The notes under the pieces are model-generated. The model searched no databases, was not told where the DNA came from, and saw only the letters and a program-made list of their open reading frames with translations. Source: CAIVVT01 sp963757265 (GTDB lineage: Bacteria > Acidobacteriota > Terriglobia > Bryobacterales > Bryobacteraceae). From it: a DNA stretch of 64,000 nucleotides. Position 1 is the first letter of the stretch; every line of letters starts with the position of its first letter. Of this stretch, positions 36,307 to 46,500 are shown one piece after another. The position numbers were made by a program, and so were the translations under genes. The stretch is taken from NCBI GenBank assembly GCA_963757265.1, contig CAVWRA010000004.1, forward strand, positions 62,001 through 126,000. The letters run 5' to 3'.

Positions 36307-39291
36307 TTAAAGGAACGCCGGCAGTGAGCGGGCGATTTCGACGGTTTCGAGAGAGACGGCGATGACCTGTTTGACGAGGCGGACGATATACTCGGGGTCG
36401 TCGGCGCGGTTGGGGTTCGAGTTCTCCTTGCGCTGGTACTGGTCGATAACCCATTCCAGGGCGGAGCGGTGGCCGAGGCGGTATTCGAACGCCTGTTCGG
36501 GGATGCCGGCGAGGGTGAGCGAGTCGTTGTAGTAAAGGCTGCGGCGATCCTTGGAGAGCTTCATCTTGCCCCCCGTCATCTTGTCCCCAGCCATTTTGCC
36601 GGTCAGCTCCCAAGTGAACGGGGCCTTCTCAATGTGCTGGAGCGGATAGGGCTGCTGCCGTTCGTAGTGGAGGTGCAGCTCCATCAGCAGCGCTCCGGCT
36701 TTGGCAAAGGCGTCGAAATCCGGCGCCAGGGGGATGCGCGGTAGTTCCTTCTTCAACGCCTCGGCGTAGCGCTCGCGGTAGCCGGGATGGTGCAGCAGCG
36801 CGTAGAGGTACTCGAAGATGCGCTGCTTGGAAAGCGTCGGGCGGTCGTAGTGCTCCCGGAAAAGGTCAAGCGCTGAGTCGGAGAGGTGCGAAAGCGGGAA
36901 GCACTTGCCCGGGCGTCCACCAAGGTCGAGACAGGGAATGCAGTCGGCGCTGAGGGCCGAAAACTCCGTCTGCTGGTGATTTGTGCAATGGATGACCACG
37001 GTCGACGCGCCCTCTGGGAAGATTGCGGGAAGGCGGTAGACCTCTTCGTTGAGAATGCGATCAAAAAACAGCCAGCGCCTGGTGAACGGCCGGTATAGGG
37101 ACTCGACAACCTTGCTCTCGCCATACTCCGCGTAATGGCCGCGAACGAGGTCTTCTTTCAGGTCTCGGCTCCAATTGACGCGCGCGTAGCGAACGAAGTC
37201 GTCAACGTTCTCCGGCTTACCTGCGCGCTTGTAGCGATCGACCTCGGCATTGTAGTCGTCGATGAACTCGCGAACCCGGGGGATGAGCGCCTCACGCTGA
37301 AAGTCGTAGACGATGGAGTCGCGGTGCGTGCAGACTCCGAGCGAATGGAGATCGAACAGTGAACCTAGGCACGCGAACGCAGAAAACTCGTCCGAATTCT
37401 CGGGGATCAGCCACCTGTGTGCGGCGCTGGGTTGGAGTTGACGCCAGGCGGCGTCGTAGGCTGATCCAAATGAGCTCAAATGGGCCTCCTTCTGCGCGGC
37501 AGTCCAATAGTCACCGACGCAGTGATAGCGGATCGCCCTCTGCCCGGAAGGTTTCCGGATCGCAAGTGTTATACCGACGCCGGCCCTAATTTGATCATGG
37601 AAAATGTTGCCGCCTTGACGCCTTCTGTCCTCTCCAGTGGTCCGCGCATTGCCCAGAAAGTCGAGGTGGCAAATGTCTGTGAAGTCTTGTGCTAAATGCT
37701 TCCTAAAGCCGTCCGTCGCGAGGCCGTCCATGAAGCCATTGTTCGAAACGAAGCACAGGACACCAGCACCTGCCGAGACTATACGGTCTGAGGCCCAGCG
37801 GAAGAACTTCACGTAGGCGTCGTTGAGCTTGCTCGTGCTGCTGGCCGCGGAGTCCTTTGAGTAAGTTTCCTTGATGCGGCGGTCGATCTCCAGATACGGA
37901 CGGTTCTTGTTGTTTTCGTTTTCATCTTGCTGCCCGACGTTATACGGTGGGTTGCCGATGATGACGTTGATCGGCGTCTCCTTTTCGCGCTGGACGCGTT
38001 CCGTATTCTTTTCGGTAAAGAGGCCGAGCTGCCGGCCCTCTGCCATGTCGAGGGTATCGACGAAGCACAGCCCCTCGAAAGGCCTCCGCTGGCCCGTCGC
38101 CTCGAAGTACGCATGCTCGATGTTCAACGAGGCGATGTAGTAAGGCATGAGCATGACTTCGTTGGCGAAGAGCTGGTGGTCGTACATGGGATCGACGCTG
38201 CTGGCGGGGATGAAGTTCTGGATGAGGTGGGCGATGAAGTTGCCGGTGCCGGTGCAGGGGTCGAGGATGTAGGTCCCTTCGGAGCCGAGCGGGCGGTCGA
38301 ACTCGCGCTCCAAAGCCTGGGCGACTGAGGAGCACATGTACTTCACGATCTGGGGCGGGGTGTAAACGATGCCGTGCGTGTCGGCCGTGCCGGGGCTCCA
38401 GGCCTGGAAGAACTTCTCGTAGACGCGGTCGAGAAAATGCTGCTTGGCCTCGAAGTCGGTCAGAGTGTCGGCGGTGGATTCGATGGCTGAGTAGTAGGGA
38501 TCGAGATCGCGCAGAAAGTCGCGGCGGGTGAAGGACTGGCGGGGCAGAGCGTCGATGACGGTTTCGACCTCATTGGCGATGACGTTGCGCCGCACGAAAT
38601 CTTCGTAGTCGAAGACGCGGCGGATGAGGCGCTCGGTGAGCAGATGCTGGATCAGCATCTCCTGTACCGCCTCCGGGCGCAGGCCCGGGTTTAACGACTG
38701 GCGGCAGAGTGCCAGGAAGTTGTCGAAGACGCGCTGGAACGGCACGCCGGGGCGCAGCGCGGCGCGGATCTTGTCCTGCAGGTTCTTGCCGATCTTGGGG
38801 ATGTCTTCCTGGAAGCGGGCGATGGCGTTCTCGAAGCCATCGAGGTCGGGGCGGCGATGGTGGTAGAACTCTGTCAGCAGGCCGCCGAGCTCCTTCTCGT
38901 TGTCGAGCGTGATCTGCAGCTTGGGCGCGCCATTCTGGAGCAAGACCGCGCGGCGGTTGTCCTCGAAGATGATATTGGAGTCGGGGTAGCCGTCGCGGAG
39001 CTTCTTCTTGATTTCGAGGTCGAGGTCGTCGTGGATGTCCTTGGCTTCGTAGAAGCCGCGCTCGATGGTGTATTCGTCCTGGAGCGTGGCGTCGGGCTTG
39101 ATGGTGCGCCCGCCGTAAGCCTTGCGCGGGTGCTCGGGGATCATGAGCCAGCGGAACTGGCGTGAGGTCTGGTCGAGCATGGTCAGGAAGGCCTGCCGGA
39201 CCGATGTTTCGTTTTCGATGGAGCGGGATGCGTAGAGGCGGCGCGTTTCCAGGTAATTCGAGATCGATCTCCGAAACTGCGGCGCGGCCAT
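36307..39291 (-). CDS. single-chain restriction endonuclease-methyltransferase (type ISP/IIG-like)
   Basis: 994 residues. N-terminal nuclease-like part: 'IKPDATLQDEYTIERGFYEAKD' read as PD...E-x-K (PD at ~65, 'YEAK' at ~80). Helical linker ~150-290. Adenine methyltransferase core: motif I 'YILDPCTGTGNFIAHLI' (~345) and motif IV 'VIIGNPPYNVG' (~450), so N6-adenine methylation. The C-terminal ~400 residues are a likely target-recognition region ending in 'YRLGHRSALEWVIDQYQ'. Type ISP enzymes usually carry a helicase between nuclease and methylase and are ~1500 residues; no DEAD-box motifs are seen here. Base composition in 37.0-38.1 kb is more AT-rich than neighbours, suggesting transfer. Confidence 0.85.
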   Translation of the reverse strand: MAAPQFRRSISNYLETRRLYASRSIENETSVRQAFLTMLDQTSRQFRWLMIPEHPRKAYGGRTIKPDATLQDEYTIERGFYEAKDIHDDLDLEIKKKLRDGYPDSNIIFEDNRRAVLLQNGAPKLQITLDNEKELGGLLTEFYHHRRPDLDGFENAIARFQEDIPKIGKNLQDKIRAALRPGVPFQRVFDNFLALCRQSLNPGLRPEAVQEMLIQHLLTERLIRRVFDYEDFVRRNVIANEVETVIDALPRQSFTRRDFLRDLDPYYSAIESTADTLTDFEAKQHFLDRVYEKFFQAWSPGTADTHGIVYTPPQIVKYMCSSVAQALEREFDRPLGSEGTYILDPCTGTGNFIAHLIQNFIPASSVDPMYDHQLFANEVMLMPYYIASLNIEHAYFEATGQRRPFEGLCFVDTLDMAEGRQLGLFTEKNTERVQREKETPINVIIGNPPYNVGQQDENENNKNRPYLEIDRRIKETYSKDSAASSTSKLNDAYVKFFRWASDRIVSAGAGVLCFVSNNGFMDGLATDGFRKHLAQDFTDICHLDFLGNARTTGEDRRRQGGNIFHDQIRAGVGITLAIRKPSGQRAIRYHCVGDYWTAAQKEAHLSSFGSAYDAAWRQLQPSAAHRWLIPENSDEFSAFACLGSLFDLHSLGVCTHRDSIVYDFQREALIPRVREFIDDYNAEVDRYKRAGKPENVDDFVRYARVNWSRDLKEDLVRGHYAEYGESKVVESLYRPFTRRWLFFDRILNEEVYRLPAIFPEGASTVVIHCTNHQQTEFSALSADCIPCLDLGGRPGKCFPLSHLSDSALDLFREHYDRPTLSKQRIFEYLYALLHHPGYRERYAEALKKELPRIPLAPDFDAFAKAGALLMELHLHYERQQPYPLQHIEKAPFTWELTGKMAGDKMTGGKMKLSKDRRSLYYNDSLTLAGIPEQAFEYRLGHRSALEWVIDQYQRKENSNPNRADDPEYIVRLVKQVIAVSLETVEIARSLPAFL

Positions 39292-40186
39292 GAGAGGGAC
39301 GGCTCAGAACGAGTCTAACGAAGCCGGGGGTGGTGCGGTAGGGCGCCCGCGGCCGAGGGGCGCGGCACAAGGGCAGAATCCAAGAATCCGCAGGCGGTAC
39401 CCGCGAATCCCGCAGCCAGTACCCAGCGGCGCCCCTCGCCCATCCAAACACCCCGCTGTATCCCTGTTCGCCCCGCCCATTCCGCCCCCCGCCGCACCCC
39501 GGTGACGCGCGATCTCAAAATATATTTAGCCTACTATCAATGCGTTCCAGCCAACCCACGCTTGCCCCCTTGCCCCGCCGTGTTTTGCTGTCTGTGGGTA
39601 GAGCAATTGCTGGCCAGCATCTCCATCCCCACTCGCAGGCGGCGAAAGGCCTCGAGTAGCAGCCTTCCGGCTTTCTGGACTTCGGTCCGATCCCCCAGGA
39701 TGGGATCCGGGTGGCTAGCGATTACCCTGAACGCCATCCTCCAGGGCGGAACGGGCGATGATCGGTCTAGTGATCGCGTGAATCAATTCGCCATCTTCCA
39801 CCCCACAGGAAAGCGGGGTTGTGGCGGGCCCCCAGGCCATTGCGAGCTGGGGCAAGCCGTCGTGCAAAGCGGAGCATCCAGGGTCAGCGCTGGGAAGACG
39901 CCCTCTGGTCACTGCTCCGCCCTACGAGCCTGAGCTTTTGAAATCCCTCTGAAATTGCCCTCCATTTACGGCACAACTGTGCCCGCAATCCCTTCGAATC
40001 ACCATCCATTTACGGCCTAAGCGCGCCCGCGCAATCAGCGCCCCGGCGCTGCCCTGCGCCACGCGATGGCCGCTACACTCCTGCGACAGCTGCCATGCGG
40101 TCCTTCTTGTGGTGCGCTCCGTTTCTGGGTGTACGCTGATTGAATAGCCGAAAGTAAGAATTGGGTTTCCGGTGAAAGAGGCGCAC
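39292..40186. other. ~900-base region without a recognisable gene
   Basis: Short ORFs only (for example minus-strand 39537-39737 and 39715-39912), none with a ribosome site and family signature. Bases ~39515-39540 are AT-rich. Near 39962 and 40007 an imperfect ~32-base unit starting CCATTTACGGC-type occurs twice, 45 bases apart. This may be decayed mobile or coding DNA at the edge of the restriction-methylase gene. Confidence 0.4.
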
Positions 40187-41734
40187 ATGAGCGGAACAAC
40201 CAGACGCGATTTACTTCAGCGTGCCGGCGCTGTGGCCGGGCTCGCCGGACTTCCAGCCGCCGGCGCGGCCACTCCATCGCCCGCCTGCGCGGGCTCTCAT
40301 TGGGAGCGTCCTGCCAAACAGACCGGGAATAGTCTCAACGTCATCCTCCTCGTCTCCGATACCTTCCGTGCCGACAATCTCGCCGTCTATGGTAGTCACT
40401 GGGTGGACTGCCCCAACCTGAATCGCTTCGCTGAACAGGCCATCGTCTTTGAAGATGCTTACCCCGAGGCGCTGCCCACCATCCCCATCCGCCGCACTCT
40501 CTTCACCGGCCGCCGCGCGGTCCCGATGCATTATTACTTCCAGCATGAGCCCGTTCAACTCCCCGGCTGGCACGATCTCTATAACGAAGATGTGACCTTG
40601 AGCGAGGTACTCACCGAGGCTGGTTATGTGACGGCGCTGATCGCGGACCTGCCGCACCTGCAGCGGGCGGGCCGCAGCTTCCATCGTGGCTATGGCACTT
40701 TCGATTGGGTGCGCGGTCAGGAGATCGATTCCTATGGCCAGGCGCCTCGCAAAATGCCCGACTTTCTGGATATGTACCCGGCCGATTACTTGAGTCAGCC
40801 GGAGCTGGACCGGCAGTTCGCGCGCGGCCGCGATTTCCGTGAGTTCCTGAACCAGTACTCCGCCAACCGCAGGCGCTGGCTGCGCGATGGCGACTCGATC
40901 GTGGAACAGACCGCGCGCAAAGCCATCGCCTGGCTCCGGGAGAATCGTCAGGACGCTCCCTTCTTCCTGCACGTGGAGGCCTTCAATGCGCATGAGCCGT
41001 GGGAACCGCCGCGGCCGTTCCTGGAGAAGTATCTCAAGCAACCCGGCGCACACAGGTGGCCCGAGCCGCCCTACGGCGATATCAAGGTCCCGCCTGAAGG
41101 CGTCGAGCGCCTACGCGCGAACTACGCCGGTGAGGCTTCCAACGTTAACCATTGGTTCGGCAGGATTCTGGATACGGTCGCCGAGCTGGGTTTGTTCGAT
41201 AACTCGGTCGTGCTATTTCTCTCCGATCACGGTGCTCTGCTCGGTGAGCAGGGCCAGTTCGTCAAAGGCCCGGAGCGGCTCCGGACCCAGGTCACTCACA
41301 TCCCCTTGCTCGTGAAAACGCCCGGTACGCAATTCGCCGCGAAGAAGGTCTCCGGGTTCGTGCAGGTCCCGGACGTTGCGCCGACCATTCTGGGCCGCTT
41401 GAACCTGAAGCCGCCCGCCCGCATGACTGGCGAGGATCTGTGGCCTTATGTGTCGGGCCAGCGCACGAATCGCCGCGATCACGTCGTGCACGCCTACAGT
41501 TGGATAGCGGCCGTCCGTACCGCCGAGTGGAATTACTCGGCTATCTGGAATCGCGAGAAGTACACCGGCCAATACAAGCCGCAACTCTACAACCGTCTGC
41601 GGGATCGGGAGGAATTAACCTCGGTGGCCGATCAGCATCCGGCGGTAGTCAAGGAACTTCAAGCGAAGTTAGACGAGTACATCGTCTCGGGCCGGGAGAT
41701 CACCACCGGCAGCTTCAACGAACAGGCTGGATGA
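40187..41734 (+). CDS. alkaline-phosphatase-superfamily hydrolase, sulfatase-like with Thr at the nucleophile position
   Basis: 515 residues from the ATG at 40187 (AGAGG six bases upstream; a GTG at 40172 is less likely). Twin-arginine signal 'TTRRDLLQRAGAVAGLAG'. Sulfatase fold: 'NVILLVSDTFRADNLAVYG', 'LPTIPIRRTLFTGRR', 'FFLHVEAFNAHEPW', 'VVLFLSDHGALLGEQGQ'. The formylglycine motif would be C/S-x-P-x-R; here it is T98-I-P-I-R. Thr cannot become formylglycine, but Thr is the nucleophile in phosphodiesterases and phosphatases of the superfamily. So a phosphate-, phosphonate- or unusual ester-hydrolase is as likely as a sulfatase. Exported, near glycan genes. Confidence 0.82.
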   Translation: MSGTTRRDLLQRAGAVAGLAGLPAAGAATPSPACAGSHWERPAKQTGNSLNVILLVSDTFRADNLAVYGSHWVDCPNLNRFAEQAIVFEDAYPEALPTIPIRRTLFTGRRAVPMHYYFQHEPVQLPGWHDLYNEDVTLSEVLTEAGYVTALIADLPHLQRAGRSFHRGYGTFDWVRGQEIDSYGQAPRKMPDFLDMYPADYLSQPELDRQFARGRDFREFLNQYSANRRRWLRDGDSIVEQTARKAIAWLRENRQDAPFFLHVEAFNAHEPWEPPRPFLEKYLKQPGAHRWPEPPYGDIKVPPEGVERLRANYAGEASNVNHWFGRILDTVAELGLFDNSVVLFLSDHGALLGEQGQFVKGPERLRTQVTHIPLLVKTPGTQFAAKKVSGFVQVPDVAPTILGRLNLKPPARMTGEDLWPYVSGQRTNRRDHVVHAYSWIAAVRTAEWNYSAIWNREKYTGQYKPQLYNRLRDREELTSVADQHPAVVKELQAKLDEYIVSGREITTGSFNEQAG

Positions 41735-41809
41735 TGGAGTCATTCGCCCTTTTTGGCCAGCGCGTGGGCTCTTCCCCAATGCACGGCCGCGGGCCGGCGG
41801 AACTTCGGT

Positions 41810-43354
41810 CTACTGCGGCCGCGGCACGCTGACTCTTTGGCAGGCTCCAATCGTGGGTCGCGCGCCGGCCGGCACCGCCGTCCCGAAGTAGTCGCGCCCG
41901 CCCGGATCCAGGCCGAATCTCGCGCGCAGGTCGATGCCCGCCCCGAATGCTGGCGAACTCGCCAGCAGCTGATACTCATGCAACTTCGCCAGGTCCTCCG
42001 GGCTGCTGATCAGCCCCGCTCCATCCTTGCTCAACCGCGGATCGGCGAACAGCCCCACCAACTCGCCGTTCACCATCTCCTGTCCCGTGGCCCGCGCCCA
42101 GGCCGCCAGATCCTTGTACCCATCCACGTCGAAACCGCGCTCGCCCATCGACCAATAAAGGTTGCCCGCGAACCGCCCTCTCTCCGCCCCTCCGTGGATC
42201 TGCGCCTGCCGGCTTACGAAGATGTTGTTATAGAACTCCATCTTCGGCCTTTCGGCTGCATACTTCGGGGCATAGGCGAAGGTAACCGCGGATCCCTTGT
42301 TATTGAAGATCGTGTTGTTGTACACTACCGTACTCTTCATTCCGGCGCCGCCGACCCATACGAAGATACCCGAGTTATGCGCCATCAATCCATCGTCCTG
42401 GCTTATGTTGTACCGCACCACGTTATTGGCAAACTCGCCCGCGCCATCGTATTGGCAGATCAGGTAACCCGTGCCGAAGTTATCGTGCGAGTAGTTATAT
42501 TGGACGACTGCGTTCGTCGCGCCGCCATCCAGGTCGAAGCCCCCGCCATCCTCCGCCGTGCTGCGGTTGTGATGCGAAACGCAGAACTGGATCGTGACGT
42601 GGTCGGCCTGGTAGGTCCAGATCCCTACCGGTCCGTTCCCGTTCCACACCATGTCCCAGCCGTTGTACCGCGCCTCGCAATACTCGATCACCGCGCCGTG
42701 CACATACCCCACCACGATCCCATTCCCGCTGTGATTATCGCGGACCGTCGGATCGCCGGGATTATTCTCCGCCAGCGAATAGCCGATGTACAGATCGTGC
42801 GACGGATGGCCGCCGGCACTGATGCCCGCAAACCCGTTCTCGTGGGCGTGCACCCGCAGGATCCTGGCGCGATCCAGCCCCTCAATCTCCACTCCCGATT
42901 TCCGGAACCCCGCCACATCCAGCCCGTCCACCTCCACATCGCTCCCGTCCGCCACGTACAGGCCCGATTCCGTGCTGCCCCCCTTGCGCCCCGCGCCTCG
43001 CAGCGCCAGGTTCCGAAATGCCACATTGCGGCATCCTACCGCGGAAATCGCCCGCCCCGTGCCGCCATCCACCGTCGCGCGCCCCTGCCCATAGGAAGTG
43101 ATGATCAGCGGCTGCCCGGCCGCCCCGCTGTCGCGCGCGCTCAGCTCCAGCGGGCCCGCGAACGTGCTGCCGCCCTCCAGCAGCAGCCGGTCGCCGGGTC
43201 GGAACTCTTGCCGGTTAGCCCGCGCCAGGCTCTTCCACGGCCGTTGTTGCGTGCCCGCGTCCGCGTCGTTGCCCCTGGCGCTCAGGTAGTAGTCCGCGCA
43301 CCACGCGCAGCCGCCCAGATTCGCCCACACCAGCGCAAGCGCAATTCCACGCAT
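41810..43354 (-). CDS. secreted right-handed parallel beta-helix protein (pectate-lyase-like)
   Basis: 514 residues. Signal ~1-19 ('GIALALVWANLGGCAWCADY'). 'YYLSARGNDADAGTQQRPW' followed by 'EFRPGDRLLLEGGSTF' is the standard opening of DUF1565/right-handed beta-helix glycan lyases and hydrolases, then repeated coils ('NVAFRNLALRGAG', 'HVTIQFCVSHHNRS', 'NAVVQYNYSHDNFGTGYLI', 'KSTVVYNNTIFNN', 'KMEFYNNIFVS'). The C-terminal 'ASPAFGAGID' is also typical. Likely binds or cuts an acidic polysaccharide outside the cell. Lies between the sulfatase-like gene and the Oar-like receptor; convergent with the former. Confidence 0.82.
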   Translation of the reverse strand: MRGIALALVWANLGGCAWCADYYLSARGNDADAGTQQRPWKSLARANRQEFRPGDRLLLEGGSTFAGPLELSARDSGAAGQPLIITSYGQGRATVDGGTGRAISAVGCRNVAFRNLALRGAGRKGGSTESGLYVADGSDVEVDGLDVAGFRKSGVEIEGLDRARILRVHAHENGFAGISAGGHPSHDLYIGYSLAENNPGDPTVRDNHSGNGIVVGYVHGAVIEYCEARYNGWDMVWNGNGPVGIWTYQADHVTIQFCVSHHNRSTAEDGGGFDLDGGATNAVVQYNYSHDNFGTGYLICQYDGAGEFANNVVRYNISQDDGLMAHNSGIFVWVGGAGMKSTVVYNNTIFNNKGSAVTFAYAPKYAAERPKMEFYNNIFVSRQAQIHGGAERGRFAGNLYWSMGERGFDVDGYKDLAAWARATGQEMVNGELVGLFADPRLSKDGAGLISSPEDLAKLHEYQLLASSPAFGAGIDLRARFGLDPGGRDYFGTAVPAGARPTIGACQRVSVPRPQ

Positions 43355-43481
43355 CTTTCCCCCTTGCCGTCGAACGGCCTCCTGATCTTACCTGAATGCC
43401 CGCGCGCGCCGCGCGTTTGCCTGGACCTGGCTGGAGATGCCTTCCGCGGTCTTTCGCCTCACCCGGCCCCGCCCCGCGCAT

Positions 43482-43513
43482 GAAGGGCCGCGCACGCCGG
43501 CATGCGGCCCTTC
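43482..43513 (-). terminator. hairpin after the TonB-dependent receptor gene
   Basis: GAAGGGCCGC (43482-43491) pairs perfectly with GCGGCCCTTC (43504-43513), 30 bases beyond the receptor stop. No T-run, so termination is probable but not certain. Confidence 0.55.
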
Positions 43514-43542
43514 GCCTCTGTGCTGAGTCGCGGTCCCAGCCC

Positions 43543-46500
43543 TTAGAACTGGAACCGTAAGCCGAACTGTCCCTGGCGCGGCGTCGAGCTCACGCCCGGC
43601 ACATAGCCGAACTCCGGGCTCGACAGATCGGTGACCGGATTGGCGAACGTATGCCGGTTGAAGAGGTTGTAGAACTCCACGCGAACTTGGATCAGGTACC
43701 TGCCCTCGGGGCCGAAGGATGTGTTTTTCAGCAGGCTGATGTTTTCGCTGGTGATGCCGAATCCACGCAGCGCGTCGATGCGCGGCTGCCCTGTCCCGAA
43801 ATCTCCGTACGCCGGATTGGTTGCGATCGTCAACGGGAAGTAGCGGTCTGCGGCCGGCGGGTTGCTCGTGTTACTTACAAGCTGGAAGTTGCCCGAACTA
43901 AACTGGCTGCCGCTGTAGCCGGAGAGATTGTAGTTCACATAGGTTGCCGCCCACAGCGGGTAGTAGTAATAGTTCGTCGAACCGAAGGTAAGCGGAAGTC
44001 CGGAGGCGTAGGTCACCAGCCCCGAAGCTCGCCAGCCGCTGACCAGGCCGTTGAGCGGGCCATGCGCCGACTTCAGCAGCATGCGGCCGTGCCCGAAAGG
44101 CAGCTCATAACTGACCCCGCCCTTGAACACGTGCTTCTGATCGTACCCCGTGAGCGTATGCGCCTCCTGGGCCAGGTTCGTGAAGTCCTGAATTCCGGCC
44201 GTGTCATAACTATCGCCGAAGGCGCTGTACACATCTCCTTCCGACCGGGAGAGAGTGTAATTGAGATCCAGCGTCAGGCCTGCGCCGAACCGTTTGACGA
44301 ACCGCATCACCATGGAGTCATAGTAAGACTGCCCGGTGGGCAGCCCGACATAGAACAGGTTTGGATAGAACCAATAGTTAGCCTCGCCGCTGGCTAGCTG
44401 GGGATAAGGCGCCACCGCCGCCAGCGCCGGCGCGCAGAATCCCGGGTACGGATAGGGCACGTTGTAGGACGCTGCGGTATATGGATCGCACACCCAGTTC
44501 AGGGCGTTGCCGCTGTGCACCAGCGAATGGAATTCCGCCGGCGTGGTTTCGTTGTTCCATAAGCCCGTATCCTGCAGATGATGCCCGCGGTTGGCGACAT
44601 AGCTGACATCGATCAGCATGTTCTTCTTCAGCTCGTACTGAACGCCGAGATTCCAATTATCGGTATAGCCCGCCGTCAGCGAGTCGGGGGAGATCGTCGC
44701 ACCCAGAATGTTAATCGGCATGGTCGTGCTCTTCGTGCCGGGCGTGAACACGCCGGGATAGCCGCTATTCCAGCTGAATGGCGACGTCGCAGCGTCAACA
44801 CCCTGGAATCCGGGAGCGAACCCGTAGGGTATCCCCTGCCAGTATTGAATGCCAATGGGAACATACAGTATGTTGAAGGCCCCGCGGAAGACAAACTTCT
44901 TCCACGGATTCCAAGCTACGCCGATGTTAGGGCCGAAGTTGTGCCAGTCCTGGTTCTTTTCGAAGCTAGTGTCGCCGCTGCTCGCGTACACAACGGAGCC
45001 TGGGATGCCCAGATTGGGATCGACAGTGTTCAGGTCGAAATTTGCCCAGTGGCCGTACTTTTCATGCAGCCGGAACGTCGCATCCCACCGCAGGCCGAGA
45101 TTCAACGTCAGCTTTGGCGTGACTTTCCAGCTATCCTGCGCGAACAGGTCCATGGCCTTGCGCCGGCCGTACAGGTTGATCGGAGTCGTCTGGCTGGCCG
45201 ACTGGACGTCGCCCAGCAGGAAGCTCGCGAACCCGAAGCCTACCTGGTTGCCCCAAGGCTCACTGGGAGCGCCGGTCGTGTTGGGGTTGAAAGCAAAGCT
45301 CAGCGCGCCCGAACCCGAGGTCGAATTGTTCTGCATGGCGCGGAAATCCGCGCCGAACATGAACGTGTGCTTGCCCTTCGTCCAGGACAGGCTGTCGGCA
45401 TAGATGAAATTGCCCGCGACGTAATGACCTTCCCAGGTATTGCCCAGGCCGGTCTCATAATAGCCGTTCACGGCGTTTCCGAAATTCAGCGCCGGGAAGT
45501 TATTGGCGCCCGTGTTGCCAAAGCCCAACAGGGAGTTCCAGTCGGTGCTCGTGCTATTGGGCACCGATCCGTTCCAATAGCGGTTGTAGGTCGCGTTGAA
45601 GATGTTCAGCAGGTTCGGGGTGATGGTCCATGAATCGCTCGCGCGCCATTGATGCGACACCACCAACTGGTAGCGGTCGGCCGCCAGCGGCCCGCCGTCC
45701 GTGCTTCCCAGCTGCCATACGCCTCCGCTGTCATCCAGCAAACGGGGCCGACGGTTGTAAATCCAGGAGCCGGAAAGGTGGTTCTTGTCGGTCAGGTTAT
45801 GGTCGAGCTTCACCACGGGTGTAATGGGCGTCTGCGACGGGCTGTTAGTGGTCGTGAAGCGCTCGTTTCCAATCAGCGAACTGGACTGCGGAGCGTAGTC
45901 CTTCTGGTAGATGGCGATGATCTTCTGCGAGACCGGACTGATCATGTTGGATGGGATGATGTTTCCAGCGAACACCGCGCCCGGATCCGTCGGATTGAAG
46001 ATCGCCCCGGCATAGATCGGATTGCCATGGGCGTCTGTGCCGAGCACCTTGCTGGTGTTGAGCAACGCGCTGAAATTCCCGCTCAGGAAGTCTGACGTGG
46101 GGACCGTCGCGGCCCCGGTGCCGGCTCCCAGCGTGCCCAGTGAGAAGTTGCTTTGCTGATAACGCTCGTAGGCGCCGAAAAAGAATGTCTTGTTTTTCCG
46201 CACGGGACCGCCTACGCTGCCGCCGTAGTCCCAGAAACGGTTCTTCGGCTTGTCGGGATCACCCCAGATCCGGGCATCCAGAATCTCGTTATGGCCATAG
46301 CCGAACGCGCTGCCGTGGAACTGATTGGTGCCGGACTTGAGGTTCAGCATGATCACCCCGCCGTTGGTGATTCCGTTCTGCGCTTCGATGCCGCTGGTTT
46401 GAACCTCCACCTCCTGGACCGCTTCCATGCTGGGAGAGGTCTCATAGCTGTCGCCCTGGATCTGCGCTGTTGCCGAGGTCCCGTCCACGGTGTAGTCCTT

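Noticed and set aside
39537..39912. Two short minus-strand ORFs in the gene-poor zone
   Set aside because: No ribosome sites, no family signature, overlapping frames; treated as non-coding.
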